The translations under genes were made by a program, and so were the position numbers. Below the pieces are notes generated by a model. The model was not told where the DNA came from and searched no databases. It worked only from the letters and a program-made list of their open reading frames with translations. Positions 6,507 to 15,264 of a stretch of DNA of 19,595 bases are shown one piece after another. Position 1 is the stretch's first letter. Every line of letters begins with the position of its first letter. This stretch comes from JBGTBQ01 sp041749275 (GTDB lineage Bacteria > Acidobacteriota > Blastocatellia > Pyrinomonadales > Pyrinomonadaceae). The stretch covers positions 1 to 19,595 of the forward strand of contig JBGTBQ010000310.1 of the NCBI GenBank assembly GCA_041749275.1, in the 5' to 3' direction.

Positions 6507-9218
6507 ATGCACCGCTTCATCTGGCTCGTCCCATTGCTCCCGCTCGCCGGCGCGGCCATCAACGGCTTACTGGGGCGCAAATTCCGCTTCTCGGAAAAAC
6601 TCGTCGGCGCGATTGGCGTGGGGTCGGTGGCGCTCGCGTTTCTGTTGAGCGTCGGGGCCATCGTCTCTTACGGATTCGGAGAGCACGCCGTCTACCCGAA
6701 GCCTTACGTGACGACCGAGATGGTTTACACGTGGATTCCGGGCGGCGCGGTCGAGTTGACGCAGGGGCTTTCGGAGCGCGCCCGCATGGAAGGGAACCGG
6801 CTCGCGCGCGAGGAGGCAGAGCGGAAGGCGAGAGCGCGTGGCGTGCAGCCCGGCGAGATAACGACGGAGTTGGTCGGCGTCCCGAACGTGCCTGAGCAGC
6901 GCGGACAAGGTTCCTTGCTCGACGTGAAGTGGAGTTATCAACTCGACCCGCTGTCAGCCATCTTCATGTTGGTCGTGACCGGAGTGGGTTTATGCATCTT
7001 CGTCTTCGCCACGGGGTACATGCATGGCGATCCGGGTTTCTATCGCTTCTTCGCTTACCTCGGCCTCTTCATGTTCTCGATGCTGGTGCTGGTGATGGGG
7101 TCGAACTTCCTGATGATGTTCGTCGGGTGGGAGGGCGTCGGTCTCTGCTCTTATCTTTTGATCGGCTACTACTTCGACCGGAAAGAAGCGGGCGACGCGT
7201 CGCGCAAGGCTTTCATCACGAATCGCATCGGCGACTTCGGCTTTGCGCTGGCCGTGTTCGGCATCATCGCCACCTTCGGTTCGGCGCAATATACGGAGGT
7301 CATGGAGCAGGCGCGCGCCTACCCGATTGAACTCATCGGCACGTTCGGCATCATGTCGTGGATCGCGTTGGGGCTGTTCGTCGGCGCGTGCGGCAAGTCG
7401 GCGCAGATACCGCTTTTCGTGTGGCTGCCGGACGCGATGGCGGGGCCGACGCCCGTCTCGGCTTTGATTCACGCCGCGACGATGGTGACGGCGGGACTCT
7501 ACATGCTGACGCGCACGAACGTCATCTTTCAACATTCGCAGACGATGATGCTGGTCGTCGCCGTCGTCGGCGCGCTGACGGCGCTCTTTGCCGCGACCAT
7601 CGGCATCACGCAGAACGACATCAAGAAAGTTCTCGCCTACTCCACCATCTCGCAACTCGGTTTCATGTTCCTCGCGTGCGGCGTCGGTGCGTTCGCCATC
7701 GGCATCTTCCACGTGATGACGCACGCCTTCTTCAAGGCGCTGATGTTCCTCGGCGCCGGCTCGGTCATCCACGGGATGCATCACGAACAGGACATGCGTC
7801 GGATGGGCGGACTCAGGAAGTACATGCCGAAGACTTACTGGACGTTCTTCTGCGGCTGGCTCGCCATCTGCGGCATCATCCCGTTTTCGGGTTTCTGGTC
7901 GAAGGACGAGATTCTGTGGAACGCGGCTTCGACCGAATACATTCCGGGCGGCTGGATGCTCTGGCTCATCGCCACCATCGCCGCGACCTGCACGGCTTTT
8001 TACATGACGCGCCTGATGGCGATGACCTTCTGGGGCAAGGAGCGCTTCCTCGAAGTCCACGCCGGCGGGCAGGCCGACGAAGCGCACGCGCACGCCTATG
8101 ACGAGAAGGAGAAGCCGCACGACGCGCTCACTGAGTCGGCGGGCGACCGGCCCCATCACGAGCCGGGCGAGCACGTCGGCGTCGCGCACGAGGTTGACCG
8201 CGTCACCGGCGCGGCGCAGGCCCACAAGGTCGAGCACGCGGACGAGACGCACGCGCACGCCGTCGAACATGGGCACGTTCATCAACACGGCGCGCACATT
8301 CCGCACGAGTCGCCGCCTTCGATGTGGGCGCCGCTCGCGGTGCTCGCCGTGCTCGCGGTCGTCGGCGGCTTCGTCGGCATCAGTCCGGCCTTTACGGGCG
8401 GCGCGCATGTCGGCGGCAAGCTCAACATCGTGAACTGGCTTGATCCGGTCATCTGGAATCCGGTCACGAGAGAGTTCGGCAAGGAGCACGCCGCCGCCGG
8501 TGAGCACGCGGGAGGCGAGAGACAACTGCCGGAGGCCGGAGCAGGCTTGCTCGCGTCGAGCGATTCGACGGCGGTGGTCGAGGTCGCACGCGCGCCACAG
8601 GGCGAGCATGGCGCGACGACGCCGGCGCGGAGCGAGACCGGGCACGCTCCCGTCGCGCAGCCTTACGGCGACACGGGCTTCAACCTCGCGCACTCGGTTC
8701 AGCACGCTCTCGGCGATAGCCACACGGCAGCCGAATGGTTCTTCATCATCGTTTCGCTCGTGGTCGCGGGGTTGGGCATCGGCCTCGGCATGTTGTTCTA
8801 CGTGAAGAGGCCGGAGCTGCCGGGCATCTGGGCGGAGCGGCTGGGCGGACTCTACCGCGCCAGCTACAACAAATACTGGATTGACGAACTCTACGGCGCG
8901 GTTGTGACGCGGCGGACGATGGACGCGGCGCGCGCCGTCTATCAGGTTGACTCGAAGGTCGTGGACGGCGCGGTGAACGGCGTGGCGCGGCTCACGCGCG
9001 AAGTGAGCACGCTGACGGGCGACGCCGACCGCGTCGTCGTGGACGGCGCGGTGAACGGTCTGGCGGGGTTCATCAAAATTCTGATGTCGCCGCTCCTGCG
9101 CGCGGCGCAGACGGGTCTGACGGCCAACTACGCGCTCGTCATGGTGCTCGGCCTCGTCGCCACGGTCGCGCTCTTTTTCGGTAAGGACATTCTGTCGGCC
9201 TTCACCGGCGGACGGTAA
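6507..9218 (+). CDS. nuoL: NADH-quinone oxidoreductase subunit L, enlarged with His-rich loop
   Basis: NuoL is the distal antiporter-like proton pump of complex I with a long lateral C-terminal helix. Antiporter motifs are intact: Glu209 in FVGWEGVGLCSYLLIG, Lys297 in GACGKSAQIPLFVWLPDAM, then GPTPVSALIHAATMVTAG and the DIKKVLAYSTISQLG segment. At 903 residues it is far longer than the usual 600-700. Three regions explain this. Residues 81-138 are a charged insertion (LAREEAERKARARG) before the LDPLSAIF helix. Residues 518-601 are a hydrophilic loop with 18 His in 84 residues. Residues about 655-735 are a further soluble stretch. The end (NKYWIDELYGAVV... and ALVMVLGL) is typical. Near it VVDGAVNG occurs twice, encoded by a perfect 23-nt direct repeat (8958-8980, 9036-9058). 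ATG 6507 follows repeat DNA without a ribosome site. Confidence 0.95.
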   Translation: MHRFIWLVPLLPLAGAAINGLLGRKFRFSEKLVGAIGVGSVALAFLLSVGAIVSYGFGEHAVYPKPYVTTEMVYTWIPGGAVELTQGLSERARMEGNRLAREEAERKARARGVQPGEITTELVGVPNVPEQRGQGSLLDVKWSYQLDPLSAIFMLVVTGVGLCIFVFATGYMHGDPGFYRFFAYLGLFMFSMLVLVMGSNFLMMFVGWEGVGLCSYLLIGYYFDRKEAGDASRKAFITNRIGDFGFALAVFGIIATFGSAQYTEVMEQARAYPIELIGTFGIMSWIALGLFVGACGKSAQIPLFVWLPDAMAGPTPVSALIHAATMVTAGLYMLTRTNVIFQHSQTMMLVVAVVGALTALFAATIGITQNDIKKVLAYSTISQLGFMFLACGVGAFAIGIFHVMTHAFFKALMFLGAGSVIHGMHHEQDMRRMGGLRKYMPKTYWTFFCGWLAICGIIPFSGFWSKDEILWNAASTEYIPGGWMLWLIATIAATCTAFYMTRLMAMTFWGKERFLEVHAGGQADEAHAHAYDEKEKPHDALTESAGDRPHHEPGEHVGVAHEVDRVTGAAQAHKVEHADETHAHAVEHGHVHQHGAHIPHESPPSMWAPLAVLAVLAVVGGFVGISPAFTGGAHVGGKLNIVNWLDPVIWNPVTREFGKEHAAAGEHAGGERQLPEAGAGLLASSDSTAVVEVARAPQGEHGATTPARSETGHAPVAQPYGDTGFNLAHSVQHALGDSHTAAEWFFIIVSLVVAGLGIGLGMLFYVKRPELPGIWAERLGGLYRASYNKYWIDELYGAVVTRRTMDAARAVYQVDSKVVDGAVNGVARLTREVSTLTGDADRVVVDGAVNGLAGFIKILMSPLLRAAQTGLTANYALVMVLGLVATVALFFGKDILSAFTGGR

Positions 9219-9224
9219 AAGACA

Positions 9225-9323
9225 ACGATGAACGCGGAACGATGAACGATGAATTGAGCCATAACTCGATGAATGAAAGACAGCATGTCCGTCATTCATC
9301 GTTCATCGTTCCGCGTCCATCAT
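9225..9323. repeat. Degenerate 7-nt tandem repeat, two facing arms, nuoL-nuoM spacer
   Basis: The left arm 9225-9254 is built of ACGATGA-type 7-mers with one divergent unit ACGCGGA. The right arm 9294-9323 is its reverse complement at 28 of 30 positions, and the divergent unit is mirrored too (TCCGCGT). The loop is 39 nt. It starts 6 nt after the nuoL stop and could form a stable hairpin of about 30 bp. Confidence 0.9.
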
Positions 9324-9336
9324 TTCCCGCTGCTTC

Positions 9337-9340
9337 GGAG
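9337..9340 (+). promoter_or_regulatory. Ribosome binding site that decides the GTG start of nuoM
   Basis: GGAG lies 5 nt before GTG 9346, just outside the repeat hairpin. It supports GTG as the nuoM start. Confidence 0.7.
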
Positions 9341-9345
9341 AAATC

Positions 9346-11034
<1,689 letters not shown>

Positions 11035-11081
11035 ATGTGTTGGAATGTGAGAGTTTGCGGTGTTAGTTGGCACGACTGCCC

Positions 11082-11305
11082 AGCCTGCGGAGCAGGCGAC
11101 AGAATAAAGCCCCGGACGCAGCGTAGCGGAGTCCGGGGATACACGGTTTATTATTGTTCCTAGCCCGCGTGAGCGGGCGACAGAGGTGACGTTGGCGGAC
11201 AGCATCTGCCGCCCGCTTCGCGGGCTTAGGAACATGGTGGGACTCTAACCCCGCGTTCCGCTACGCTCCACGCGGGGCTTTACTCTGCCGTCCGCTACGC
11301 GGACT
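11082..11305. repeat. Composite palindrome of six hairpins in mirror order, nuoM-nuoN spacer
   Basis: The 341-nt spacer 11035-11375 holds no gene. It contains, in order: hairpin A1 (GCCTGC-gga-GCAGGC, 11083-11097), B1 (CCCCGGAC/GTCCGGGG, 11110-11138), A2 (GCCCGC-gtga-GCGGGC, 11163-11178), then the inverted copies A3 (11211-11225), B2 (CCCCGCGT/ACGCGGGG, 11249-11277) and A4 (GTCCGC-tac-GCGGAC, 11290-11304). Each A unit reads AG-stem-loop-stem-G(A/G)CAG in its own orientation; each B unit is preceded by TAAAG. The 13-nt loops of B1 and B2 agree at 12 positions, while three stem pairs differ and are fully compensated. A2 and A3 with flanking TGTTCCTA (11155-11183 against 11206-11234) form a strong outer stem. 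The rest of the spacer to 11375 shows nothing clear. Confidence 0.85.
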
Positions 11306-11375
11306 CGTTTCTCCTTTCGACGTTTCATTTTGCATGACATGAGTTAAGAATTTATCAATTCCGCGACACGCTATT

Positions 11376-12941
11376 ATGCTTCTCCTTCAAGCCTCTACAA
11401 CCAGCCTCTACGGCGTCGGCGACCTGCGCCTTATCGCGCCGGAGCTGATCCTGACGATTTGCGGGTGCGTCGCGCTCGTGATGGAAGTCGTGCTGCCGTA
11501 CCGGCAGAGCCGCGTGACGGGCTACTTCGCGCTCGGCGCTTTGTTGCTCGCCGCCGTGTCGGTCGTCGTGCTCGGCTACCCGTTGTTCGGGCCGGAGGCG
11601 GCGCCCGCGATGTCGGGTTTCTACGGCACGGTGCGGGTTGACGGCTTCGCCATCGTCTTCAAGCTTATCTTCCTGCTCGCGGCGGCGCTCACGGTCGCCG
11701 TCTCGCTGCGCTACCTCGACATCGAAAGAGAGCAGCGCGGCGAGTTCTATGCGCTCGTGCTGTTCGCCACGGTGGGGATGATGTTCCTCGCCTCCGGGTA
11801 CGATCTCATCGTGCTCTACATCAGCCTTGAGTTGATGGCGCTCACTTTCTACGTGCTCGTCGCGTACACGAAGCGCGAACGGAAGTCGAACGAGGCGGGG
11901 ATGAAGTATTTCCTGCTGGGCGCGTTCTCGTCCGGGATTCTGCTGTACGGGATGTCCATGCTCTTCGGCGTGGCCGGTTCGACGAACCTCGGCGAGATCG
12001 CGCCGCGCGTGGCCGAGGTCGTCGCTGGCGGCGTCGAAGGGCCGAGTCAACTCAGACCGATGATGATTTTGGCGATGATCGCGCTCGCCGCCGGGCTGTT
12101 CTTCAAGATCGCCGCCGTGCCGTTTCACATGTGGGCGCCGGATGCTTATCAGGGCGCGCCGACTTCCGTGACGGCATTTCTTTCGACGGGGTCGAAGGCG
12201 GCGAGCTTCGCGCTCCTTGCGCGCATCTTCCTCGAAGCGCTGGGCGGGATGCGTGTTGAATGGGCGCCGCTCTTGGGGTTGGTCGCGGCGGTCACGATCA
12301 TGGTCGGCAACTGGGCGGCGGTGACGCAGAACAACTCGAAGCGGCTGCTGGCCTACTCTTCAATCTCGAACGCGGGCTATCTGCTGCTGGGCGTCATCGC
12401 GGGGAATGCTTACGGCTACACCGGTCTTGTGGTCTATCTCCTCGTCTACGTCTTTATGAACATCGGCGCGTTCGGCGTCATCATCGCGCTCAAGCGGCGG
12501 GGCTTCGCGGGCGAAGAGGTGGACGACTTCACGGGGCTGGGGCAGCGTTCGCCGGGCGCGGCGTTGATGATGGCGGTCTTCATGCTCTCGCTCGGAGGCT
12601 TGCCGCTGACGGGCGGATTCATCGGCAAGTGGTTTCTGTTCGGCGGCATCATTCAGCGCGGCGACGCGGAAGGGAAGACGTGGTACTACTGGCTCGCGGC
12701 GTGGGCCGCGCTGAACACGGTCGTCTCGTTCTACTACTACGTGCGTTTCATCCGCGCGATGTACCTCGGCGAGCGCGCGGCGGATGAGAGTCCGCTCTCG
12801 CTCTCTCCCGCGCTCAAGACGGCGCTCGTCGTCTGCGTCATCGGCGTCATCTTCATCGGCGTCTACCCGCAACCCGTCATCCGCGTGGCCGAGGCGCTGG
12901 TCTCGACGCTCGCTTCGGGCGGCGCCATCGCGCTGCGCTAG
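11376..12941 (+). CDS. nuoN: NADH-quinone oxidoreductase subunit N
   Basis: NuoN is the third antiporter-like subunit of complex I, closest to the NuoAJK part. The essential acidic and basic residues are visible: Glu152 in LYISLELMALTFYVLVAYTK and Lys244 in GLFFKIAAVPFHMWAPDAYQ, followed by GAPTSVTAFLSTGSKAASFA and the KRLLAYSSISNAGYLLLG segment. At 521 residues it is of near-normal length (480-500), with a polar loop around residues 200-228. ATG 11376 starts a sequence whose first conserved helix is LRLIAPELILTICGCVALV; no good Shine-Dalgarno sequence is seen, and the upstream DNA after the composite palindrome is AT-richer than the rest. It is the last gene of the nuo cluster, followed by an inverted repeat. 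Confidence 0.96.
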   Translation: MLLLQASTTSLYGVGDLRLIAPELILTICGCVALVMEVVLPYRQSRVTGYFALGALLLAAVSVVVLGYPLFGPEAAPAMSGFYGTVRVDGFAIVFKLIFLLAAALTVAVSLRYLDIEREQRGEFYALVLFATVGMMFLASGYDLIVLYISLELMALTFYVLVAYTKRERKSNEAGMKYFLLGAFSSGILLYGMSMLFGVAGSTNLGEIAPRVAEVVAGGVEGPSQLRPMMILAMIALAAGLFFKIAAVPFHMWAPDAYQGAPTSVTAFLSTGSKAASFALLARIFLEALGGMRVEWAPLLGLVAAVTIMVGNWAAVTQNNSKRLLAYSSISNAGYLLLGVIAGNAYGYTGLVVYLLVYVFMNIGAFGVIIALKRRGFAGEEVDDFTGLGQRSPGAALMMAVFMLSLGGLPLTGGFIGKWFLFGGIIQRGDAEGKTWYYWLAAWAALNTVVSFYYYVRFIRAMYLGERAADESPLSLSPALKTALVVCVIGVIFIGVYPQPVIRVAEALVSTLASGGAIALR

Positions 12942-12961
12942 CTCGGTTCTTATTCGGATAT

Positions 12962-13064
12962 GCTAGACACCGTTTAGAGGCTAGACACCGTTTAGAGGCG
13001 GGCAATGCCCGCCGTCTCAAGTTCCGATGTAACTCGAAACGGCGGGCATTGCCCGCCTCTAAAC
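12962..13064. repeat. 18-bp tandem duplication and 26-bp perfect inverted repeat after nuoN
   Basis: GCTAGACACCGTTTAGAG occurs twice in tandem (12962-12979, 12980-12997). The second copy runs into a perfect 26-bp inverted repeat: 12990-13015 with 13039-13064, loop 23 nt. Each arm contains the near-palindrome GGCGGGCAATGCCCGCC, so a cruciform or a double hairpin is possible. The position after the last nuo gene would suit a transcription barrier, but there is no T-run, so it is not a standard intrinsic terminator. Confidence 0.85.
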
Positions 13065-13085
13065 TTTCAGGAGTGATAGATCGAG

Positions 13086-13859
13086 ATGGAACGAGAGTTT
13101 GAAGGACAGGCCGTGCTCGTGACGGGCGCGACTTCAGGCATCGGGCGTGCGTCGGCGCTCAGGTTCGCCGCGGAGGGCGCGCGCGTTGCGCTCGTGGGGC
13201 GCAGCCGGAAAGGGTTGGATTCCATTGCGGACGAGGCGACCGCGCTCGGCGCCGAAGCTCTGGCGATAAACGCGGACGTGACGGTCGAAGCCGATGCGCG
13301 ACGCATCATTGACGAGACGTTGAAAAAATTCTCCACGCTCGACGTGTTGGTGAACGCGGCAGGCATCATCAGCAACGGGACGGTGGAGAACACTCCGCTC
13401 GCGGACTGGGACGCAATGATGAACATCAATCTGCGCTCGGTCTTTTACCTGATGCAACTCGCCGTGCCGCATCTTGAAAAACGACCGGGCAACGTCGTCA
13501 ACGTGTCGAGCGTGACCGGTCTCAGGGCGTTTCCGGGCGTGCTCGCCTATTGCGTCTCGAAGGCGGGCGTGGATCAACTGACGCGCTGCGCCGCGCTCGA
13601 ACTCGCGCCCAAAGGCGTCCGCGTCAACGCCGTCAACCCCGGCGTCGTCGTCACGGACATTCACCGGCGCGGCGGCATGGCCGAAGATGCCTACGCTTCG
13701 TTCCTCGAACGTTCCAAACAGACACACCCGCTGGGCCGTCCCGGCGAGGCTGGGGAAGTCGCCGAACTGATTCTCTTTCTCGCCTCAGACCGCGCCGCGT
13801 GGATCACGGGCGCGACCTACTCGATTGATGGCGGTCGCGCACAGACCTGCGCCCGTTGA
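13086..13859 (+). CDS. Short-chain dehydrogenase/reductase (FabG-like, classical SDR)
   Basis: A 257-residue NAD(P)-dependent oxidoreductase with a complete classical SDR set: nucleotide motif TGATSGIG (residues 13-20), NAAG (90-93), Asn114, Ser142 in NVSSVTG, and the catalytic Tyr155-x-x-x-Lys159 in YCVSK. The Ser-Tyr spacing of 13 is standard. The C-terminal NPGVVVTDIH and the final DRAAWITGATYSIDGG are also typical. Arg39-Ser-Arg41 after the second strand hints at NADP(H) preference, which is inference. The substrate cannot be told from sequence; 3-oxoacyl-ACP reductase-like and polyol or sugar dehydrogenases share this pattern. AGGAG at 13069-13073 is the likely ribosome site, 12 nt from ATG 13086, a rather long spacing. 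It lies after the nuo cluster with a repeat between, so it is probably a separate unit. Confidence 0.9.
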   Translation: MEREFEGQAVLVTGATSGIGRASALRFAAEGARVALVGRSRKGLDSIADEATALGAEALAINADVTVEADARRIIDETLKKFSTLDVLVNAAGIISNGTVENTPLADWDAMMNINLRSVFYLMQLAVPHLEKRPGNVVNVSSVTGLRAFPGVLAYCVSKAGVDQLTRCAALELAPKGVRVNAVNPGVVVTDIHRRGGMAEDAYASFLERSKQTHPLGRPGEAGEVAELILFLASDRAAWITGATYSIDGGRAQTCAR

Positions 13860-13942
13860 CGCGACGCATTTCGTTTGAGCGCCGCGTGCTATCACTTGCG
13901 GACGGCTCCGACATTGGCCGTTAGTGTTAAAGTTGAGTTCGG

Positions 13943-15205
13943 ATGTGGGTCTTCTACTTCTTCGCCGCCATCGTCCTGTTGCAAAGCATCCTCTCGTTGC
14001 GCGGGGGCATGAGATTCTTCGCGTTCATCCGCCGCGAGGTTGAAGCGAAGCGGCCTCTCTACATGCCCTTCGCTACGGTCTGCGTGCCCTGCCGTGGGTT
14101 GGATCAGGGATTGCGCCAGAATCTCGCGCCGCTCTTCGCACAGCACTACCCGGCTTACGAAATCATCTTCGTCTCCGACCGCGCGGACGACCCGGCCCTC
14201 GGTGTCGCCGACTGGTTGATGAACGAGTGCGAGAACCCCGGCGTCGTGCGTGTCCGTTTCGTGGACGCCGGACGTGCGAGCGAGAGCGGGCAGAAGGTGC
14301 ATAACCTGCGCGCCGCCGTCGCCGAGGCCGACCCCGCGAGCGAGGTCTTCGTCTTCGTGGACACGGACGCGCGCCCGCACGAGGGTTGGCTGCGCGCGCT
14401 GGTCGCGCCGCTCGAAGACGAACTGGTCGGGGCGACGACGGGCTATCGTTGGTTCTTTCCCGGCAGGGGCGGCTTCGCCTCGCACCTGCGCTCGGTCTGG
14501 AACGCTTCCATCGCTTCGGCGCTCGGCGCGGACGATAAAAGTAATTTCTGCTGGGGCGGCTCGACCGCGATCCGGCGCAGGATGTTCGAGCGCCTCGAGA
14601 TGTCTGAACGCTGGCGCGGTACGCTCTCGGATGACTACGCGCTGACACGTGCGCTCAGAGAGGAGCGGCCCCGCATCCGCTTCGTGCCCGACTGTCTGAC
14701 GGCTTCCATCGAAGACTGCACGTTTACGGAGTTGCTGGAGTTCACCACGCGGCAAATCAAGATCACGCGCGTCTACGCGCCGCATCTGTGGAAGCTCGTC
14801 CTCGTCTCGAATCTTCTATTCGTGCTTATCTTCTACGGCGGCATCGTGCTCGCTTGTGTGCGGGCCGCGCTGGGTCTTTCGTGGGACTGGCCGCTCGCCT
14901 TCGTCAGCCTGCTCTTTTTGCTCGGCGCGTGGAAGGCATTCTTCCGCCTGCGCGCGGTCGCGCTCGTTCTCGAAGATTATCACGCGGAGTTGCAAGCAGG
15001 GATGTGGGCGCACCTCACGCTGTGGCCGCTGACGGCGGTGCTCTATCTCTACAACGCGCTCGCCGCCGCTTTCTCGCGCCGCCTCAACTGGCGCGGCATC
15101 GTCTACGAATTGAAATCGCCGACGGAAACTGACATCATCAGCCCGGTTGCGGAAGGACTTCCGGGACGCGAGGACGGTGAGATGGGGAGATGGGGAGACG
15201 TTTGA
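13943..15205 (+). CDS. Membrane glycosyltransferase, GT2/GT21 (ceramide glucosyltransferase-like)
   Basis: A 420-residue inverting glycosyltransferase with an N-terminal membrane anchor (residues 1-20), a GT-A catalytic domain and a C-terminal membrane part (helices near 283-306, 317-335 and 350-375). Motifs fit the GT21 group (ceramide glucosyltransferase and HpnI-like): CVPCRGLDQGLRQNL near the start, GQKVHNLRAA (116-125), D140-x-D142 for metal and nucleotide-sugar binding, Asp230-Asp231 in LSDDYALT as the base region, and RQIKITR (270-276) in place of the (Q/R)xxRW motif. The acceptor is probably a lipid, which is inference. The start ATG 13943 is the first in frame before the anchor. The last 10 or so residues (EDGEMGRWGDV) are coded by a purine-rich repeat, so the C-terminus has been rewritten by it. 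The gene precedes a radical SAM gene by 59 nt. Confidence 0.85.
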   Translation: MWVFYFFAAIVLLQSILSLRGGMRFFAFIRREVEAKRPLYMPFATVCVPCRGLDQGLRQNLAPLFAQHYPAYEIIFVSDRADDPALGVADWLMNECENPGVVRVRFVDAGRASESGQKVHNLRAAVAEADPASEVFVFVDTDARPHEGWLRALVAPLEDELVGATTGYRWFFPGRGGFASHLRSVWNASIASALGADDKSNFCWGGSTAIRRRMFERLEMSERWRGTLSDDYALTRALREERPRIRFVPDCLTASIEDCTFTELLEFTTRQIKITRVYAPHLWKLVLVSNLLFVLIFYGGIVLACVRAALGLSWDWPLAFVSLLFLLGAWKAFFRLRAVALVLEDYHAELQAGMWAHLTLWPLTAVLYLYNALAAAFSRRLNWRGIVYELKSPTETDIISPVAEGLPGREDGEMGRWGDV

Positions 15206-15255
15206 CGACGCGAGTTCTTCTTTCTCCCCTCGCCCCGTCTCCCCCTCGCCCTCTC
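15171..15255. repeat. Purine-rich tandem repeat with pyrimidine-rich facing arm
   Basis: The left arm (about 15171-15200) has two exact 8-nt units AGATGGGG and ends the glycosyltransferase gene. The right arm (about 15223-15255) is a C/T-rich run with CTCCCCTCGCCCCG and CTCCCCCTCGCCC units. Read in reverse complement it resembles the left arm (GAGG-CG, GGGGAGA). The stem would be imperfect and spans the stop codon at 15203-15205. Confidence 0.6.
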
Positions 15256-15264
15256 TGCTTTACC

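Noticed and set aside
6990..9299. Long open frame on the minus strand opposite nuoL (about 769 codons)
   Set aside because: It has an Arg/His/Asp-rich composition typical of an antisense shadow of a GC-rich gene, no motif, and the opposite strand codes an unambiguous NuoL.
12990..13064. Intrinsic terminator after nuoN
   Set aside because: The palindrome is strong but no T-run follows; it fits a repeat family better.
13860..13942. Promoter before the glycosyltransferase
   Set aside because: TTGCGG near 13896 has no convincing -10 partner; nothing else is supported in this 83-nt spacer.
15190..15264. Earlier in-frame ATG for the radical SAM gene
   Set aside because: The added 25 residues would be coded by the low-complexity repeat and overlap the glycosyltransferase end; the conserved protein starts at MPNKVTQLYQ.
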